Source: Ruminococcus sp. YE282
Lineage (GTDB): Bacteria; Bacillota; Clostridia; Oscillospirales; Acutalibacteraceae
Reading direction: 5' to 3'
DNA length: 64,000 bases
Assembly (NCBI GenBank): GCA_900101355.1
Contig: FMUV01000010.1
Location: 1-64,000 of the forward strand
The notes beneath the pieces were generated by a model. The model saw only the letters and a list, made by a program, of their open reading frames with translations. It ran no database searches and had not been told where the DNA came from. The position numbers and the translations under genes were made by a program. This document shows positions 25,041-33,940 of the stretch, in pieces (the first letter of the stretch is position 1; each line of letters opens with the position of its first letter).

Positions 25041-26804
25041 CTATCGTTTATTCGTCACGGTTCCCGCGACTGCCCATTTCGCGCTCTCGCTCTGCAGGTT
25101 CACCATTTTGGCGAATTCTCCGCCGGTATTCATCAAGTCCTCCGGCTTTCCCTGCTCCGCCACCATACCGTCTTTTAATACAACGATCTTATCCGCTGCC
25201 TCGACCGTGCGCATACGGTGAGCAATAACAAGAACGGTTTTATTCTGCAACAGTTTGGACAGCGCACCCTGCACCTTTGTTTCATTCTCCACATCAAGAG
25301 AAGCAGTCGCCTCGTCAAGAAGAACGATCGGGGCGTTTTTCAGGAGCGCACGGGCGATTGAAATACGCTGGCGTTCTCCGCCGCTGAGCTTCGCGCCGTT
25401 CTCGCCGATCTGTGTATCATAACCGTTCGGCAGTTTTCCCACGAACTCGTCGCAGTTCGCCGCCTTCGCCGCCTCTATTACCTCTTCATCCGTCGCGCCG
25501 TGTCTGCCCAAACGGATATTCTCCATGACGGTATCGTCAAACAGCACAACATCCTGAAAGACCATCGAATATTCGCTGAGAAGGGTTTCGGGATCGACCG
25601 TATTGATATCGACGCCTCCGACGCGGATCGTTCCGTTCGTGATATCCCACAGTCTTGCCGCAAGTCGGGCGCAGGTACTCTTGCCTGAGCCGGAGGGTCC
25701 GACAAGGGCAGTGACCTCGCCTTCTTTGGCGGTGAAGCTGACACCCTTGAGCACCTGCTCGTTATCATATGCAAAACCAACGTTCTCAAATACAATATCG
25801 TAACCGTTAGGGGCAAAGCTATCCGCGCCTTCGGCGACAGGTGTATCGTAGATCTCCATCAAACGGTTCGCCGATACCTCAGACATGAATACCTCCGCAA
25901 TCAGCGCAAGGCTCTGGTCAAACGGCGCGTAAATGCGGGTGATCACCAGAAGGAACATAAAGAACAGCATAAAGTCGATCTGTCCGGAAAGGATCAAGCC
26001 CGCGCCAACAAGAATAGTTGTCGCGATTCCGAGGCGCATGATAACGCTTGCGGCATTGACAAAAATACCGGTGGCGAATTCTCCGCGCAGGAGGGTTTTC
26101 TCATGCTGATCGATCTTACCGTCCAACTCGTCAAGGTGCTGTTTTTCTCCGTTGACGGCACGGATCTCACGGATGTTTTCGATTGTTTCCTGAATGCAGT
26201 CTGAAACCTTGACCGCCGCCTGCTTGGAGATCTCAGATTTTTTCTTTGCCATCTTACGGCTTCCGAACAGCAACAGAAACGCCACGGGTACGCCCCACAG
26301 CGCCGCGAGTGCCAATCGCCAGTCATAGATTAAGAGCACAACGGCAATGACAGCAGTCGATACATACGAACCGTAAAGATATCCCATAACATGAGACCAG
26401 ACGTGCTCCATACGGTTGACGTCGCCCATGATGGTCTCGGTCAGATCGGCAAGATCACGCTTGCCGAAGTATCCGAGCGGAAGCTTTCTCAGCTGTTCCG
26501 CCAACCCGATTCGCATGTTCTTGACTTCACCGTAAACAAGACCGTAGGTAGCGTGATACTGTAACAAATGCACGATCAGAGAGAGGATCACAAAGAGCGC
26601 CGTCAGCCCGATATACAGCCATGTGTTCGGGAGAGGTCCTCCCTCAGTGAGCGTTGAGATAAAGCTCTGCATCATAAAGTACAACAGTCCCATACCACCC
26701 ATCATCAACAGGTTGACAACGATCGTCCACAGCATACCCATCTTGGTGTTGTGAACACCTTTATCGGACAGTGCGTATTTGCGCTTGAATTTATCGCCGA
26801 ACAT
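25041..26804 (-). CDS. ABC exporter, fused permease-ATPase (second subunit)
   Basis: A 587-aa half-transporter from the ATG at 26804, which overlaps the preceding stop (TAATG) and has GGAGGTGA upstream. The N-terminal 300 residues hold six membrane helices; the ATPase has Walker A GPSGSGKSTCA, signature LSGGERQRISIARAL, Walker B IVLLDEATASLD and an H-loop AHRMRT. Together with the preceding gene it forms a heterodimeric exporter, as in MsbA/YbtPQ-like systems. Drug, lipid or peptide export is possible; the methyltransferases in the operon hint at a methylated product. Confidence 0.92.
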   Translation of the reverse strand: MFGDKFKRKYALSDKGVHNTKMGMLWTIVVNLLMMGGMGLLYFMMQSFISTLTEGGPLPNTWLYIGLTALFVILSLIVHLLQYHATYGLVYGEVKNMRIGLAEQLRKLPLGYFGKRDLADLTETIMGDVNRMEHVWSHVMGYLYGSYVSTAVIAVVLLIYDWRLALAALWGVPVAFLLLFGSRKMAKKKSEISKQAAVKVSDCIQETIENIREIRAVNGEKQHLDELDGKIDQHEKTLLRGEFATGIFVNAASVIMRLGIATTILVGAGLILSGQIDFMLFFMFLLVITRIYAPFDQSLALIAEVFMSEVSANRLMEIYDTPVAEGADSFAPNGYDIVFENVGFAYDNEQVLKGVSFTAKEGEVTALVGPSGSGKSTCARLAARLWDITNGTIRVGGVDINTVDPETLLSEYSMVFQDVVLFDDTVMENIRLGRHGATDEEVIEAAKAANCDEFVGKLPNGYDTQIGENGAKLSGGERQRISIARALLKNAPIVLLDEATASLDVENETKVQGALSKLLQNKTVLVIAHRMRTVEAADKIVVLKDGMVAEQGKPEDLMNTGGEFAKMVNLQSESAKWAVAGTVTNKR

Positions 26805-28609
26805 TATCTCACCTCCGTTTCGTTTTGGATCTTCCATTTTGCGGCTTGGTTATATTCGTTCCACATACGCGCATATAAGCCGCTCTTTTCTATCAATTCT
26901 TCATGTGTGCCTTCTTCGGCGACCTGACCGCCGTCCAGCACGATGATTTTATCCGCTCGGGTAACAGTCGACAGACGATGCGCGATCATGATGACGGTCT
27001 TGCCCCTGGTCAAGGTCGCGAACGCCTTTTGGATCAACACCTCATTTTCAGGATCGGCAAAAGCAGTCGCCTCATCCAGTACGACAATCGGCGCGTCCTT
27101 TAAGATCGCGCGCGCCAGCGCGATACGCTGCTGTTCACCGCCGGACAGATAGGTTCCTTCACTGCCGATAGCGGTATCCATTCCGTTTGGCAGCTTATCG
27201 ATAATATCCATGCACTGTGCCGCTTCAAGTGCCTTTTGTACTTCTTCTCTTGAAGCACCGGGACGCGCCGCACGGACATTTTCGATGATAGAGGTCTTGA
27301 ACAGACGATTGTTCTGGAACACGAAGGCGATATGCTCCATCAGCACATGGGGATCGACCTCACGTACATCAATCCCGCCTACCTTGACCGCTCCCTCGGA
27401 CACATCCCAGAAGCGCGGTATCAAGCTTGCGGCAGTTGTTTTACCGCCGCCGGAGGGACCTACCAGCGCGACCGTCTGTCCCGATTCCGCGACTAAGGAT
27501 ACATGGCTGAGCGCGGGGTGATCAGCACCCTCATAGGTGAAGGAAACATCGTTGAATTCTACCTTGTTTCCGTTCGGAGTCTTCGGATTCTCCGTGATCT
27601 CAAGAACAGGCGCGTTCATTACGGTATCAATTCTTTTTAACGCTGTTTGTGCTAACATCGAACCGCTCGCGGCGAACATGATCTTCGCAAGCGCGGTGGA
27701 GATGATCGCCGAGAACACGGCATAGAAAGCAAAGTTCGTCACAAAACCCGCGAAATTGCCCGAGTTGAGTGCGGACGGCGCTAAAAACAGCGCTACGGGA
27801 ATCAGGAAAACAAACGCTCCATCGGTAAAGGTCAGATTGACCGACTGCGGCATACGACACACGCCGTCGGTGTATTTTTCCGCTTTCTCGCTGTAATCCT
27901 CAATCGCCTGCTTGAAAGCCTTAAAGGAATAAACGGTCTGCTGGAACACCTTAACGACCGGGATACCGCGCACATATTCGGTACCCGCCTTGCTCATCTT
28001 ATCCTGCGCCGCCTGATACTCCTGCATCAGCTTTGCGTTTTTGCCGCCCATCATCGTAAACATAGAAAGCACCGAGATGACCGCCGCCAAGAGACAGGCC
28101 GCTCCCATGCGCCAGTCGAATATAAACATCAGCACGAGCATAGCGATGAACATCGCGACTGTGCCGACAATATCGGCGAGATTATGAGCGAGAAGCGTTT
28201 CGGTCTCAGACGCAGCGCCGTCCAGGCGATTGCGCAATAATCCCGAAGCGTTGTTGTCAAAAAAGCCGAGCGGTGTTTTCATCAGGTGCGCCATGCCGCG
28301 CTTACGGATATTTGACGCAGTACGAAACGCTGCTAAATGCGTACACATCAGCGCGAAGAAGTAGATCAGGATTCCTCCGACAGCAAACGCAAATGCCATC
28401 CAGCCGTATTGAGCGATTTCGGTCGCCTGAGTCCAGTTCGGCGCAACGGATACCAGATCGCGTATCACCAGCCAGATACAGATATACGGCGCCATTCCGA
28501 GCACCATCGAGATCGCCGAAAGGAACAGTCCGGAGTATAGCAACCCCCGATAATTCCCTGTGTATTCCATCAACCACGACAGTGGGGATTTTTTCTTTTC
28601 TTTATGCAA
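26804..28609 (-). CDS. ABC exporter, fused permease-ATPase (first subunit)
   Basis: A 601-aa half-transporter: membrane domain to about residue 330, then ATPase with Walker A GPSGGGKTTAAS, signature YLSGGEQQRIALARAI, Walker B IVVLDEATAFADPENE and AHRLSTV. The residue after Walker B glutamate is in the form ATAFADPE, seen in the YbtP/siderophore-type exporter group rather than the usual ATSALD. It is the first gene of an operon of seven, transcribed from the palindrome-containing promoter at 28.63-28.70 kb. Confidence 0.92.
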   Translation of the reverse strand: MHKEKKKSPLSWLMEYTGNYRGLLYSGLFLSAISMVLGMAPYICIWLVIRDLVSVAPNWTQATEIAQYGWMAFAFAVGGILIYFFALMCTHLAAFRTASNIRKRGMAHLMKTPLGFFDNNASGLLRNRLDGAASETETLLAHNLADIVGTVAMFIAMLVLMFIFDWRMGAACLLAAVISVLSMFTMMGGKNAKLMQEYQAAQDKMSKAGTEYVRGIPVVKVFQQTVYSFKAFKQAIEDYSEKAEKYTDGVCRMPQSVNLTFTDGAFVFLIPVALFLAPSALNSGNFAGFVTNFAFYAVFSAIISTALAKIMFAASGSMLAQTALKRIDTVMNAPVLEITENPKTPNGNKVEFNDVSFTYEGADHPALSHVSLVAESGQTVALVGPSGGGKTTAASLIPRFWDVSEGAVKVGGIDVREVDPHVLMEHIAFVFQNNRLFKTSIIENVRAARPGASREEVQKALEAAQCMDIIDKLPNGMDTAIGSEGTYLSGGEQQRIALARAILKDAPIVVLDEATAFADPENEVLIQKAFATLTRGKTVIMIAHRLSTVTRADKIIVLDGGQVAEEGTHEELIEKSGLYARMWNEYNQAAKWKIQNETEVR

Positions 28610-28628
28610 ATCACATCATCCTTTCGTC

Positions 28629-28696
28629 ATATACTGCATAATAGTTAGCGGCTGCTAACTATTATGCAGTATATCACAACATTTCTCTGAAGTCAA
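28629..28696 (-). promoter_or_regulatory. ABC exporter promoter with 46-bp perfect palindrome (operator 1)
   Basis: Minus-strand promoter: TTGACT (28691-28696), 17 bp, TATACT (28668-28673). The -10 box forms part of a perfect palindrome with 21-bp arms (28629-28649 and 28654-28674) around GGCT. Its centre GTTAGC-GGCT-GCTAAC is the same motif that occurs before three other units of the element. A repressor binding here would cover the -10 and the transcript start. Confidence 0.85.
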
Positions 28697-28760
28697 GTAA
28701 TGCGGTGCTTTACAATCCGGCTTTACGTACTTCGCAGATCGTTTCTGTCTTGACCCGTCT

Positions 28761-29594
28761 TTATTTTTCAAAAGTAATCCGAATGATCTTCATTCTTACA
28801 AGACTGTCGCAGAACTTGATCATCAGCTTGTGGATGCCGTTGACTTCTTTGTAGATATCTCTGTAACCGCGCATATAGCTTTTGGCTGTGACAGAGCTGA
28901 ACCGGGGACTCCAATTTTGAAGCGATGTTTCATCCTCTATCGAGAAAAACGCGCCTACGTCTGTGATACCCGCTTCCTTCAACCATGTTTTCATCATCAT
29001 CTTAGCGCCTCGCTTGTTGCAGGCGTCAAACGCGAGAACAGCTCCCCCGAAGCGGTTCGCTATCGTACAGAACAATTTTTTTACGTCCTCGGTCTTGAAG
29101 TAATAGAATACACCCGCCGCAAAGAATACAGCGCCGTCGGAAGCGTCGATAAGATCAAACCAGCTGTAGTCATTAAGATCGCAGGCGATATTTTTCTCGC
29201 GTTCACCGGCGGGTAGCAGTCCGTTTCTGATCTTGATCACATCGTGCATATCGATATTGTAGCCCTTGCACTCTCCGTTATCGACCTTGCTGAACGTGTC
29301 GTCCAGTCCGCAGCCGAGGTTCACGACAGCCGCTTTAGGATGCGTTTTCAGATAATCCCGTACCTCGCAAATCAAATCATAATGGCGCTGAGCGACCTCC
29401 AGTGCGCCGAACTGACCTGCGACAGATTCCATTTTCTTTTTCTGTGAATCAAAATCATAGTCCAGCCGATCGCAGATGCGCTCCGCGTTCTTATCCTGCA
29501 GCAACTCGGGGTAATGCTCGGAGCATATCTTTCTGCCGTAAAGAGGTATCACGAGCGTTTCCTGCACGGTGTTTTTCTCAATATGGTATTTCAT
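28761..29594 (-). CDS. TcmP/LCM-family O-methyltransferase
   Basis: A 277-aa SAM-dependent methyltransferase of the leucine carboxyl methyltransferase (PPM1/TcmP) type. N-terminal motif NTVQETLVIPLYGRKICSE, SAM-binding HPKAAVVNLGCGLDDTF, then YNIDMHDVIKIRN and FFAAGVFYYF. It starts 14 bp after the metallo-beta-lactamase-fold gene and ends a three-gene unit with the ICMT-like gene. Two damaged relatives of the same family lie at 33.1-33.9 kb, so the family has been duplicated in the element. The substrate is unknown. Confidence 0.85.
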   Translation of the reverse strand: MKYHIEKNTVQETLVIPLYGRKICSEHYPELLQDKNAERICDRLDYDFDSQKKKMESVAGQFGALEVAQRHYDLICEVRDYLKTHPKAAVVNLGCGLDDTFSKVDNGECKGYNIDMHDVIKIRNGLLPAGEREKNIACDLNDYSWFDLIDASDGAVFFAAGVFYYFKTEDVKKLFCTIANRFGGAVLAFDACNKRGAKMMMKTWLKEAGITDVGAFFSIEDETSLQNWSPRFSSVTAKSYMRGYRDIYKEVNGIHKLMIKFCDSLVRMKIIRITFEK

Positions 29595-29608
29595 CCTATC
29601 TCCTTATC

Positions 29609-30490
29609 TCACTCTTCTGCACTCACGGGCACTACCTTCGGCAGATAGCCCGATCGGGCGTTTACTTCGGTGTCATCGTCCTCTTTGTATCCGTCATAGG
29701 GAGCTGAGGGATCGTGCGGCTTCTGCTTCTTGAGAGAATTGCAGATCTTGTCCTTGTGACGGAATACAAATTCAAAGTCGTCCGTCCAGCCGGTGTGTCC
29801 GGTGATGACCTTCGGGGTCAGTCCTCTGTCTTTCAGCTTTTGCTCCAATTCCGCGAGCGAGCGCTTGGCAAGCTCGTTGTCCTCAGCGAGAGAGTTGATG
29901 AAGCTGTAGCCGCCGTCCGCGCCGAACCAGATGGTATCGCCCGTAAACAGATACTCGTCGTCGATCAGATACACCATGTGTCCCCATGTATGACCGGGGC
30001 AAAGGATACATTCTACCTTGATGCCGTTGATATCCAGCATCTGACCGTCCTGCAATAAAAAGCGTTTATTCTCCGACTTGACCATCGGCAGCTTATAGAG
30101 TCCGAAGATGACTTTTCTGCGGACTTCTCCGGTCAGGTATTTGTTTTCGATCTCGCTGAGATAGAGGGTGGCGCTTTGAAAAAGACCGTCGCTGTCTGTT
30201 TCCACCGCTCCGACATGATCGGTGTCCTGATGGGTAATCAGAATATGCCTGATGGTTGACGGGTCGATATCCAGCCAGTTCATCTTCTCTTGCAGTCTGT
30301 CATAGTTGTAGCCCGCGTCGATCATGATCGTCGTGCCGTTTTTGGTATAGAAAAAGATGTTGACGATCCACTCGCGCACACAGGCGACGTGTTCATCGAT
30401 CCAACCTGTATTCAGCGGCTTGAATATCTCTTTGCCCCTGTAACCGAAGCTCATCACTTTTTTCTGAAAATTAGACGCTTTCTTAGACAT
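29609..30490 (-). CDS. Metallo-beta-lactamase-fold hydrolase
   Basis: A 293-aa protein with the zinc motif THQDTDHVG (HxDxDH, about residues 86-92), CPGHTWGHMVYL, FTGDTIWFGADGG and TGHTGW, the ligands of the MBL fold. Possible activities include thioesterase, lactonase or phosphodiesterase. The N-terminal 45 residues (SNFQKKVMSFGYRGKEIFKPLN) are outside the core. It lies between ICMT-like and TcmP-like methyltransferase genes in one unit. The C-terminal tail is charged and probably disordered. Confidence 0.88.
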   Translation of the reverse strand: MSKKASNFQKKVMSFGYRGKEIFKPLNTGWIDEHVACVREWIVNIFFYTKNGTTIMIDAGYNYDRLQEKMNWLDIDPSTIRHILITHQDTDHVGAVETDSDGLFQSATLYLSEIENKYLTGEVRRKVIFGLYKLPMVKSENKRFLLQDGQMLDINGIKVECILCPGHTWGHMVYLIDDEYLFTGDTIWFGADGGYSFINSLAEDNELAKRSLAELEQKLKDRGLTPKVITGHTGWTDDFEFVFRHKDKICNSLKKQKPHDPSAPYDGYKEDDDTEVNARSGYLPKVVPVSAEE

Positions 30491-30502
30491 TCATATTCTC
30501 CT

Positions 30503-30994
30503 TTACTTTTTCGGGAACCACGGGATACAGCGGTTCACCTTTTTGCAATACTCCTTGTACTCTTCGCCGTAAAGCTCGCTGAGCCACTTTTCTTCCGTAT
30601 TCTTCAACAGAACAGTCAGAAACGCCCGGTAGAGGAACGGCAGGATCAGGAACAGCACATTCCCTCCGATCATCAGCACCCCTGTGCAAAGGATCAGAAT
30701 CGCTGAGTAGATCGGATTGCGTACCAGCGCATAAGCGCCGGTTGTCATCAGATGATTATGAAGTATCCCGTCGTCGATCTTTGTGATGATGACCGCATAT
30801 ACCCACAGGAAAACGGCAAAGAGGATCAGTATGATTCCGATCACGATCAGCGGGATCCTCAAAGCCGCTATATTTCCGCATTTAAACACAGGCAGGTTTC
30901 TGCAAAGCATCGCCGCGACCGTCAGCGCGATCACAACGCTTCCGAATACCGGACCCGGTCCGTAGATCGGAAGGTGATCTTTATTGTTTTTCAT
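30503..30994 (-). CDS. ICMT-like membrane methyltransferase
   Basis: A 163-aa integral membrane protein of the isoprenylcysteine carboxyl methyltransferase/phospholipid methyltransferase group. About four membrane helices, then the family motif LMTTGAYALVRNPIYSAILI with the SAM- and substrate-binding RNPxY, and TEEKWLSELYGEEYKEYCKKVNRCIPW. It would methylate a lipophilic substrate. It is the first gene of the unit under operator 2 and has a paralogue at 32,558-33,064. Confidence 0.85.
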   Translation of the reverse strand: MKNNKDHLPIYGPGPVFGSVVIALTVAAMLCRNLPVFKCGNIAALRIPLIVIGIILILFAVFLWVYAVIITKIDDGILHNHLMTTGAYALVRNPIYSAILILCTGVLMIGGNVLFLILPFLYRAFLTVLLKNTEEKWLSELYGEEYKEYCKKVNRCIPWFPKK

Positions 30995-31011
30995 GTATAT
31001 CGCCTCTTGCA

Positions 31012-31059
31012 GTTAGCTGCTGCTAACTATATTATATCACAAGTCTTTCAATAACGCAA
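31012..31059 (-). promoter_or_regulatory. Promoter and operator 2 before the ICMT-like gene
   Basis: Operator GTTAGC-TGCT-GCTAAC (31012-31027) lies immediately downstream of a minus-strand TATAAT (31031-31036), with TTGCGT 17 bp further up (31054-31059). The spacing between -10 and operator resembles that of operator 1. Confidence 0.75.
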
Positions 31060-31149
31060 TATCCTCTTGATGATTCTGACAGTCAAGGATAACTGTCAAG
31101 CCTTTTTTCTGATGATTCACTATAAAGCCGCTATAAAAGCCCGCAACCG

Positions 31150-31386
31150 TTGGATGATAAACAGATTGTTATTGTTTACACGATACGCAACTACGGCGGA
31201 GCGTATGAAGCAAAGAGATATTCTGAACTAAGAGAAACACGGATAGATATGAGATTATGCGCATCGGATGGAAGATGGTTTATCCTCGATACCTTTGTTT
31301 ACAATGATATGCCGTATGAAGATTTCCTAAAGGAGGAAATCAAAGTGCAGAGTTTGATACAATTCAGCGATAGCCTTGCAACCTGA
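31150..31386 (+). CDS. Small hypothetical protein or gene remnant
   Basis: An open frame of 78 codons beginning with TTG and lacking a ribosome site. Readable parts are KQIVIVYTIRNYGGAYEAKRYSE and WFILDTFVYNDMPYEDFLKEE. I do not recognise a family. The text looks protein-like but could be a 5'-truncated leftover of a mobile-element gene. It is followed by three GGGGTGCA repeats (31,395-31,445). Confidence 0.3.
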   Translation: MDDKQIVIVYTIRNYGGAYEAKRYSELRETRIDMRLCASDGRWFILDTFVYNDMPYEDFLKEEIKVQSLIQFSDSLAT

Positions 31387-31510
31387 AAACCAAGGGGGTG
31401 CAAATCCATTTTAAGGGGTGCATTTCACAGGCAGGGGGTGCAAAACTTTATTATCTATTCTGCATTTATGCATAATTCACAAAATCATACTCTTTAAAAA
31501 CTAAAAGTAC

Positions 31511-31592
31511 TCATATATTCGCATAAACTTGCACATATATTCGCATAAACTTGCGAACGCCTCTTGATTTTCGTGATAAGATGTGCTATAAT
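31511..31592 (+). repeat. Tandem 22-bp repeat and promoter of the small HTH gene
   Basis: Two nearly identical 22-bp units ending ATATATTCGCATAAACTTGC lie head to tail at 31,511-31,554. Ten bases on, the promoter TTGATT (31564-31569), 17 bp, TATAAT (31587-31592) faces the small helix-turn-helix gene. Such repeats directly before a promoter often bind the regulator encoded next. Confidence 0.6.
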
Positions 31593-31632
31593 ATTTGATT
31601 AAAACTAACCAATAAAAGAGGAGGGGAGAAAA

Positions 31633-31857
31633 ATGGGAGTATCTTACAACAGGTTATGGAAGTTGCTAATTGATGAAAAGATGAGCGTCTCAAACCTTAG
31701 AAAGTTGGCAGAGATTGCTCCGAATACCATGACAAAGCTGCGGCGTGATGAAGCGGTGAATCTTGCATTCTTAGGAAGAATCTGTCGTGTCCTTGGCTGT
31801 GACTTCGGCGATATCATGGAGTATGTGGATGAAACAAAGGACGTAAAAGCAACATAA
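31633..31857 (+). CDS. Small Cro/YozG-like helix-turn-helix protein
   Basis: A 74-aa protein consisting of one Cro/CI-type domain: LWKLLIDEKMSVSNLRKLAEIAPNTMTKLRRDEAVNLAFLGRICRVLGCDFGDIMEYV. This is the YozG/HTH_26 layout found widely in Firmicutes. GAGGGGAG lies before the ATG. It stands between the two divergent methyltransferase groups and close to operators 2 and 3, so it could be their regulator, though a four-fold repeated palindrome more often belongs to a TetR-like dimer. Target not shown. Confidence 0.8.
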   Translation: MGVSYNRLWKLLIDEKMSVSNLRKLAEIAPNTMTKLRRDEAVNLAFLGRICRVLGCDFGDIMEYVDETKDVKAT

Positions 31858-31885
31858 GCTCTACCTATATTTTTTTTGAACAATA

Positions 31886-31901
31886 GTTAGCAGTGTCTAA
31901 C
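31886..31901 (+). promoter_or_regulatory. Operator 3 before a methyltransferase gene
   Basis: GTTAGC-AGTG-TCTAAC, matching the four-copy operator with one mismatch in the right arm. It lies 32 bases before the methyltransferase start; a possible -10 TATATT is at 31,866-31,871. Confidence 0.65.
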
Positions 31902-31932
31902 CGGTAGAAATACATAAAGGAGAATAATCAGA

Positions 31933-32556
31933 ATGGGACTTTTCAAGAAGTATGTGAATCAGACAAGAAAGCCGGAGGGATTCCTCGGCAAAATGATGGT
32001 GAACGGCATGAACGGCGGTCATGCAAAAATGGCTGACTGGGGGATGTCTCATCTGCCGGAGATAAAGCCGGAAGAAATGTTGGAGATCGGCTGCGGCGGA
32101 GGAAGGAACACCGGAGTGCTTATGAAGAAGTATCCTTTCGCAAAGATAACCGCCATAGATTATTCGGAGGTGTCGGTTGCCAAGGCAACAGGGTATAACC
32201 GATCCGGGATCGAAAGCGGAAGATGCAAAGTAAGGCAGGGGGATGTATCAAATCTTGATCTGCCCGATGAGAGATTTGATTTAGCCACGGCGTTTGAAAC
32301 GATTTATTTCTGGCCGGGGCTTGAAAAGTGCTTTGCTGAAGTTTACAAGGTCTTAAAGCCGGGTGGCTTTTTTATGATCGTGAATGAATCGGACGGAAAG
32401 GATGAGATGAGTCTTAAATTCGAGAAAATCATAGACGGCATGAAATGCTACACACCAGAGGATATAGAGGCTGCACTGAAGAAAGCCGGATTTACAAAGG
32501 TAAAAAAAGTTCATCATAAGACAAAGCCGTGGATAACGGTGCTTGCGAGGAAGTAG
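31933..32556 (+). CDS. Class I SAM-dependent methyltransferase
   Basis: A 207-aa protein with SAM motif I MLEIGCGGGRNTGVL, ITAIDYSEVSVAKA, RQGDVSNLDLPDERFDLATAFETIYFW and the later LKPGGFFMIVNE, the standard UbiE/COQ5-like methyltransferase_11 pattern. AAAGGAG stands before the ATG. It is followed after one base by an ICMT-like gene, mirroring the divergent unit. The substrate is unknown; small-molecule or lipid methylation is likely from the context. Confidence 0.88.
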   Translation: MGLFKKYVNQTRKPEGFLGKMMVNGMNGGHAKMADWGMSHLPEIKPEEMLEIGCGGGRNTGVLMKKYPFAKITAIDYSEVSVAKATGYNRSGIESGRCKVRQGDVSNLDLPDERFDLATAFETIYFWPGLEKCFAEVYKVLKPGGFFMIVNESDGKDEMSLKFEKIIDGMKCYTPEDIEAALKKAGFTKVKKVHHKTKPWITVLARK

Positions 32557-32557
32557 T

Positions 32558-33064
32558 ATGAAGAATTTTGTTAAGGAAGGTCAGAAACTGCCTTTGTACG
32601 GCGTCGGTCCGTACATCGTTTACGGTATGGCGGGCGTAACGATAGCAGCTATCGTGATATTCCACTACATACTGAAAATCGGAATACTCGGCAGTCCATG
32701 GATTTTGATTTTCCGTATCATCGCCGGCTTGCTGATTGCTTTGGGGCTGGTGATTTGGGGAATTGGTTCGCTCGGCTCCGGCATGGATAAGAATATATCG
32801 GAAAACAAGCTGAAAACAGACGGCATTTACGCCTGGGTCAGAAATCCGATGTACAGCGGTTGGTGGATTCTTATCCTCGGAATCAGTTTGATGTGGCATA
32901 ATGCTTTTCTGCTGATTCCGCCGCTGATCAACTGGGGTATTATGACCTTTGTTTTGAAAAGAACAGAGGAAAAATGGCTGCTTAATCTGTATGGCGATGA
33001 ATACGGGCAGTATCTGAAGCGAGTGAACCGCTGTATCCCGTGGAAGCACAGAAAATCATCATGA
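32558..33064 (+). CDS. ICMT-like membrane methyltransferase (paralogue)
   Basis: A 168-aa membrane protein from the ATG at 32558 with GAGGAAG upstream. It shares with the protein at 30,503-30,994 the segment DGIYAWVRNPMYSGWWILI (RNPxY motif) and the ending TEEKWLLNLYGDEYGQYLKRVNRCIPW. The two are clear duplicates in opposite orientation. It follows the SAM methyltransferase directly and is under operator 3. Confidence 0.85.
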   Translation: MKNFVKEGQKLPLYGVGPYIVYGMAGVTIAAIVIFHYILKIGILGSPWILIFRIIAGLLIALGLVIWGIGSLGSGMDKNISENKLKTDGIYAWVRNPMYSGWWILILGISLMWHNAFLLIPPLINWGIMTFVLKRTEEKWLLNLYGDEYGQYLKRVNRCIPWKHRKSS

Positions 33065-33135
33065 GAATTTTGATCTATCCGAACGAATTCTCTCAGAAGG
33101 CTTTTGACTTTTATTTACAAGGAGAGTAAGAAACA

Positions 33136-33672
33136 ATGGAAAAATATAAAGTGGAATCCGGCACGGTTCAGGAAACGTTGATGATGCCCCTTTACGGCAG
33201 AGTTTACTGCGAGGAGCATTCTCCGAAGACCTTCCCGAACAAGGCGGCGAAAAGGACGGCAGAAAAGGTCGATTACGACTTTGGCAAGGTGCAAAGCTCG
33301 GAGCTGAACATGATCGTATGGGGACTTCGCGCCCGTTTGCTGCAGGAGGCGGCAAAGGACTATCTGAAAACGCATCCGAAAGCGACAATCATAAACCTCG
33401 GCGGCGGGATCTGCTTTGACGGCGAGAATCAAAAAGGTGTGGATAAGTCCAACAAGATCGTACAAAAGACCGGCAACGGCACAAAGATATACTTCCCTAC
33501 CGAGGACTCAAGAGCTATGTTTGCATCCTGGGGTGATTGCTTCAAAAAAGTAATTGAGAGACCGTTCCCGAACTATGTCAAAAAAAGCAGTGAAATACCG
33601 TTCAAGTGGAAATTCGTTCTGTCTCTCGGCATGAAGCTCGGTATGGTGAAAATCATTGACGTTTCGTTTTGA
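33136..33672 (+). pseudogene. TcmP/LCM-family methyltransferase with internal deletion
   Basis: The first 95 residues (SGTVQETLMMPLYGRVYCEE, HPKATIINLGGG) match the start of the methyltransferase at 28,761-29,594. After the glycine motif the sequence jumps to a C-terminal tail (FKWKFVLSLGMKLGMVKIIDVSF) without the middle region that completes the SAM pocket. At 178 aa it is about 100 residues short. GGAGAG precedes the ATG, so it may still be translated, but it is unlikely to be active. Confidence 0.7.
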
Positions 33673-33718
33673 TGTATATAGCCTATTATGAATAAACTTT
33701 AATCTGGAGGTTTTACTT

Positions 33719-33940
33719 ATGAGTAAATTGGAAGGTGTAGCGGACACCCTGTATATTCCGCTTACGGCAAGGATCTATGTCTCGGAGCATTTTCCGGAAT
33801 ATTTTCGTGATGAAAAGGCAATCTCGCTTAAGAATGAAATGCCGTATGAAGAAATCGCGGCAAAATCCAGCGAGTATTTCCATATGGCAGGAGCGTGCAG
33901 GTTCTATAACACAGACCGCATGATATGTACACCAATGTGA
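33719..33940 (+). pseudogene. Third TcmP/LCM methyltransferase copy, N-terminal fragment
   Basis: A 73-aa frame with a GGAGG site. It begins KLEGVADTLYIPLTARIYVSEHFPEYFRDEKA, the N-terminal pattern of the same family, and stops after AGACRFYNTDRM. The SAM-binding region is missing. The following 254 bases, up to 34,194, hold no supported gene. Confidence 0.65.

Noticed and set aside
31395..31554. Possible CRISPR array in the short repeats near 31.5 kb
   Set aside because: Only two adjoining 22-bp units without spacers and no cas genes in the window.
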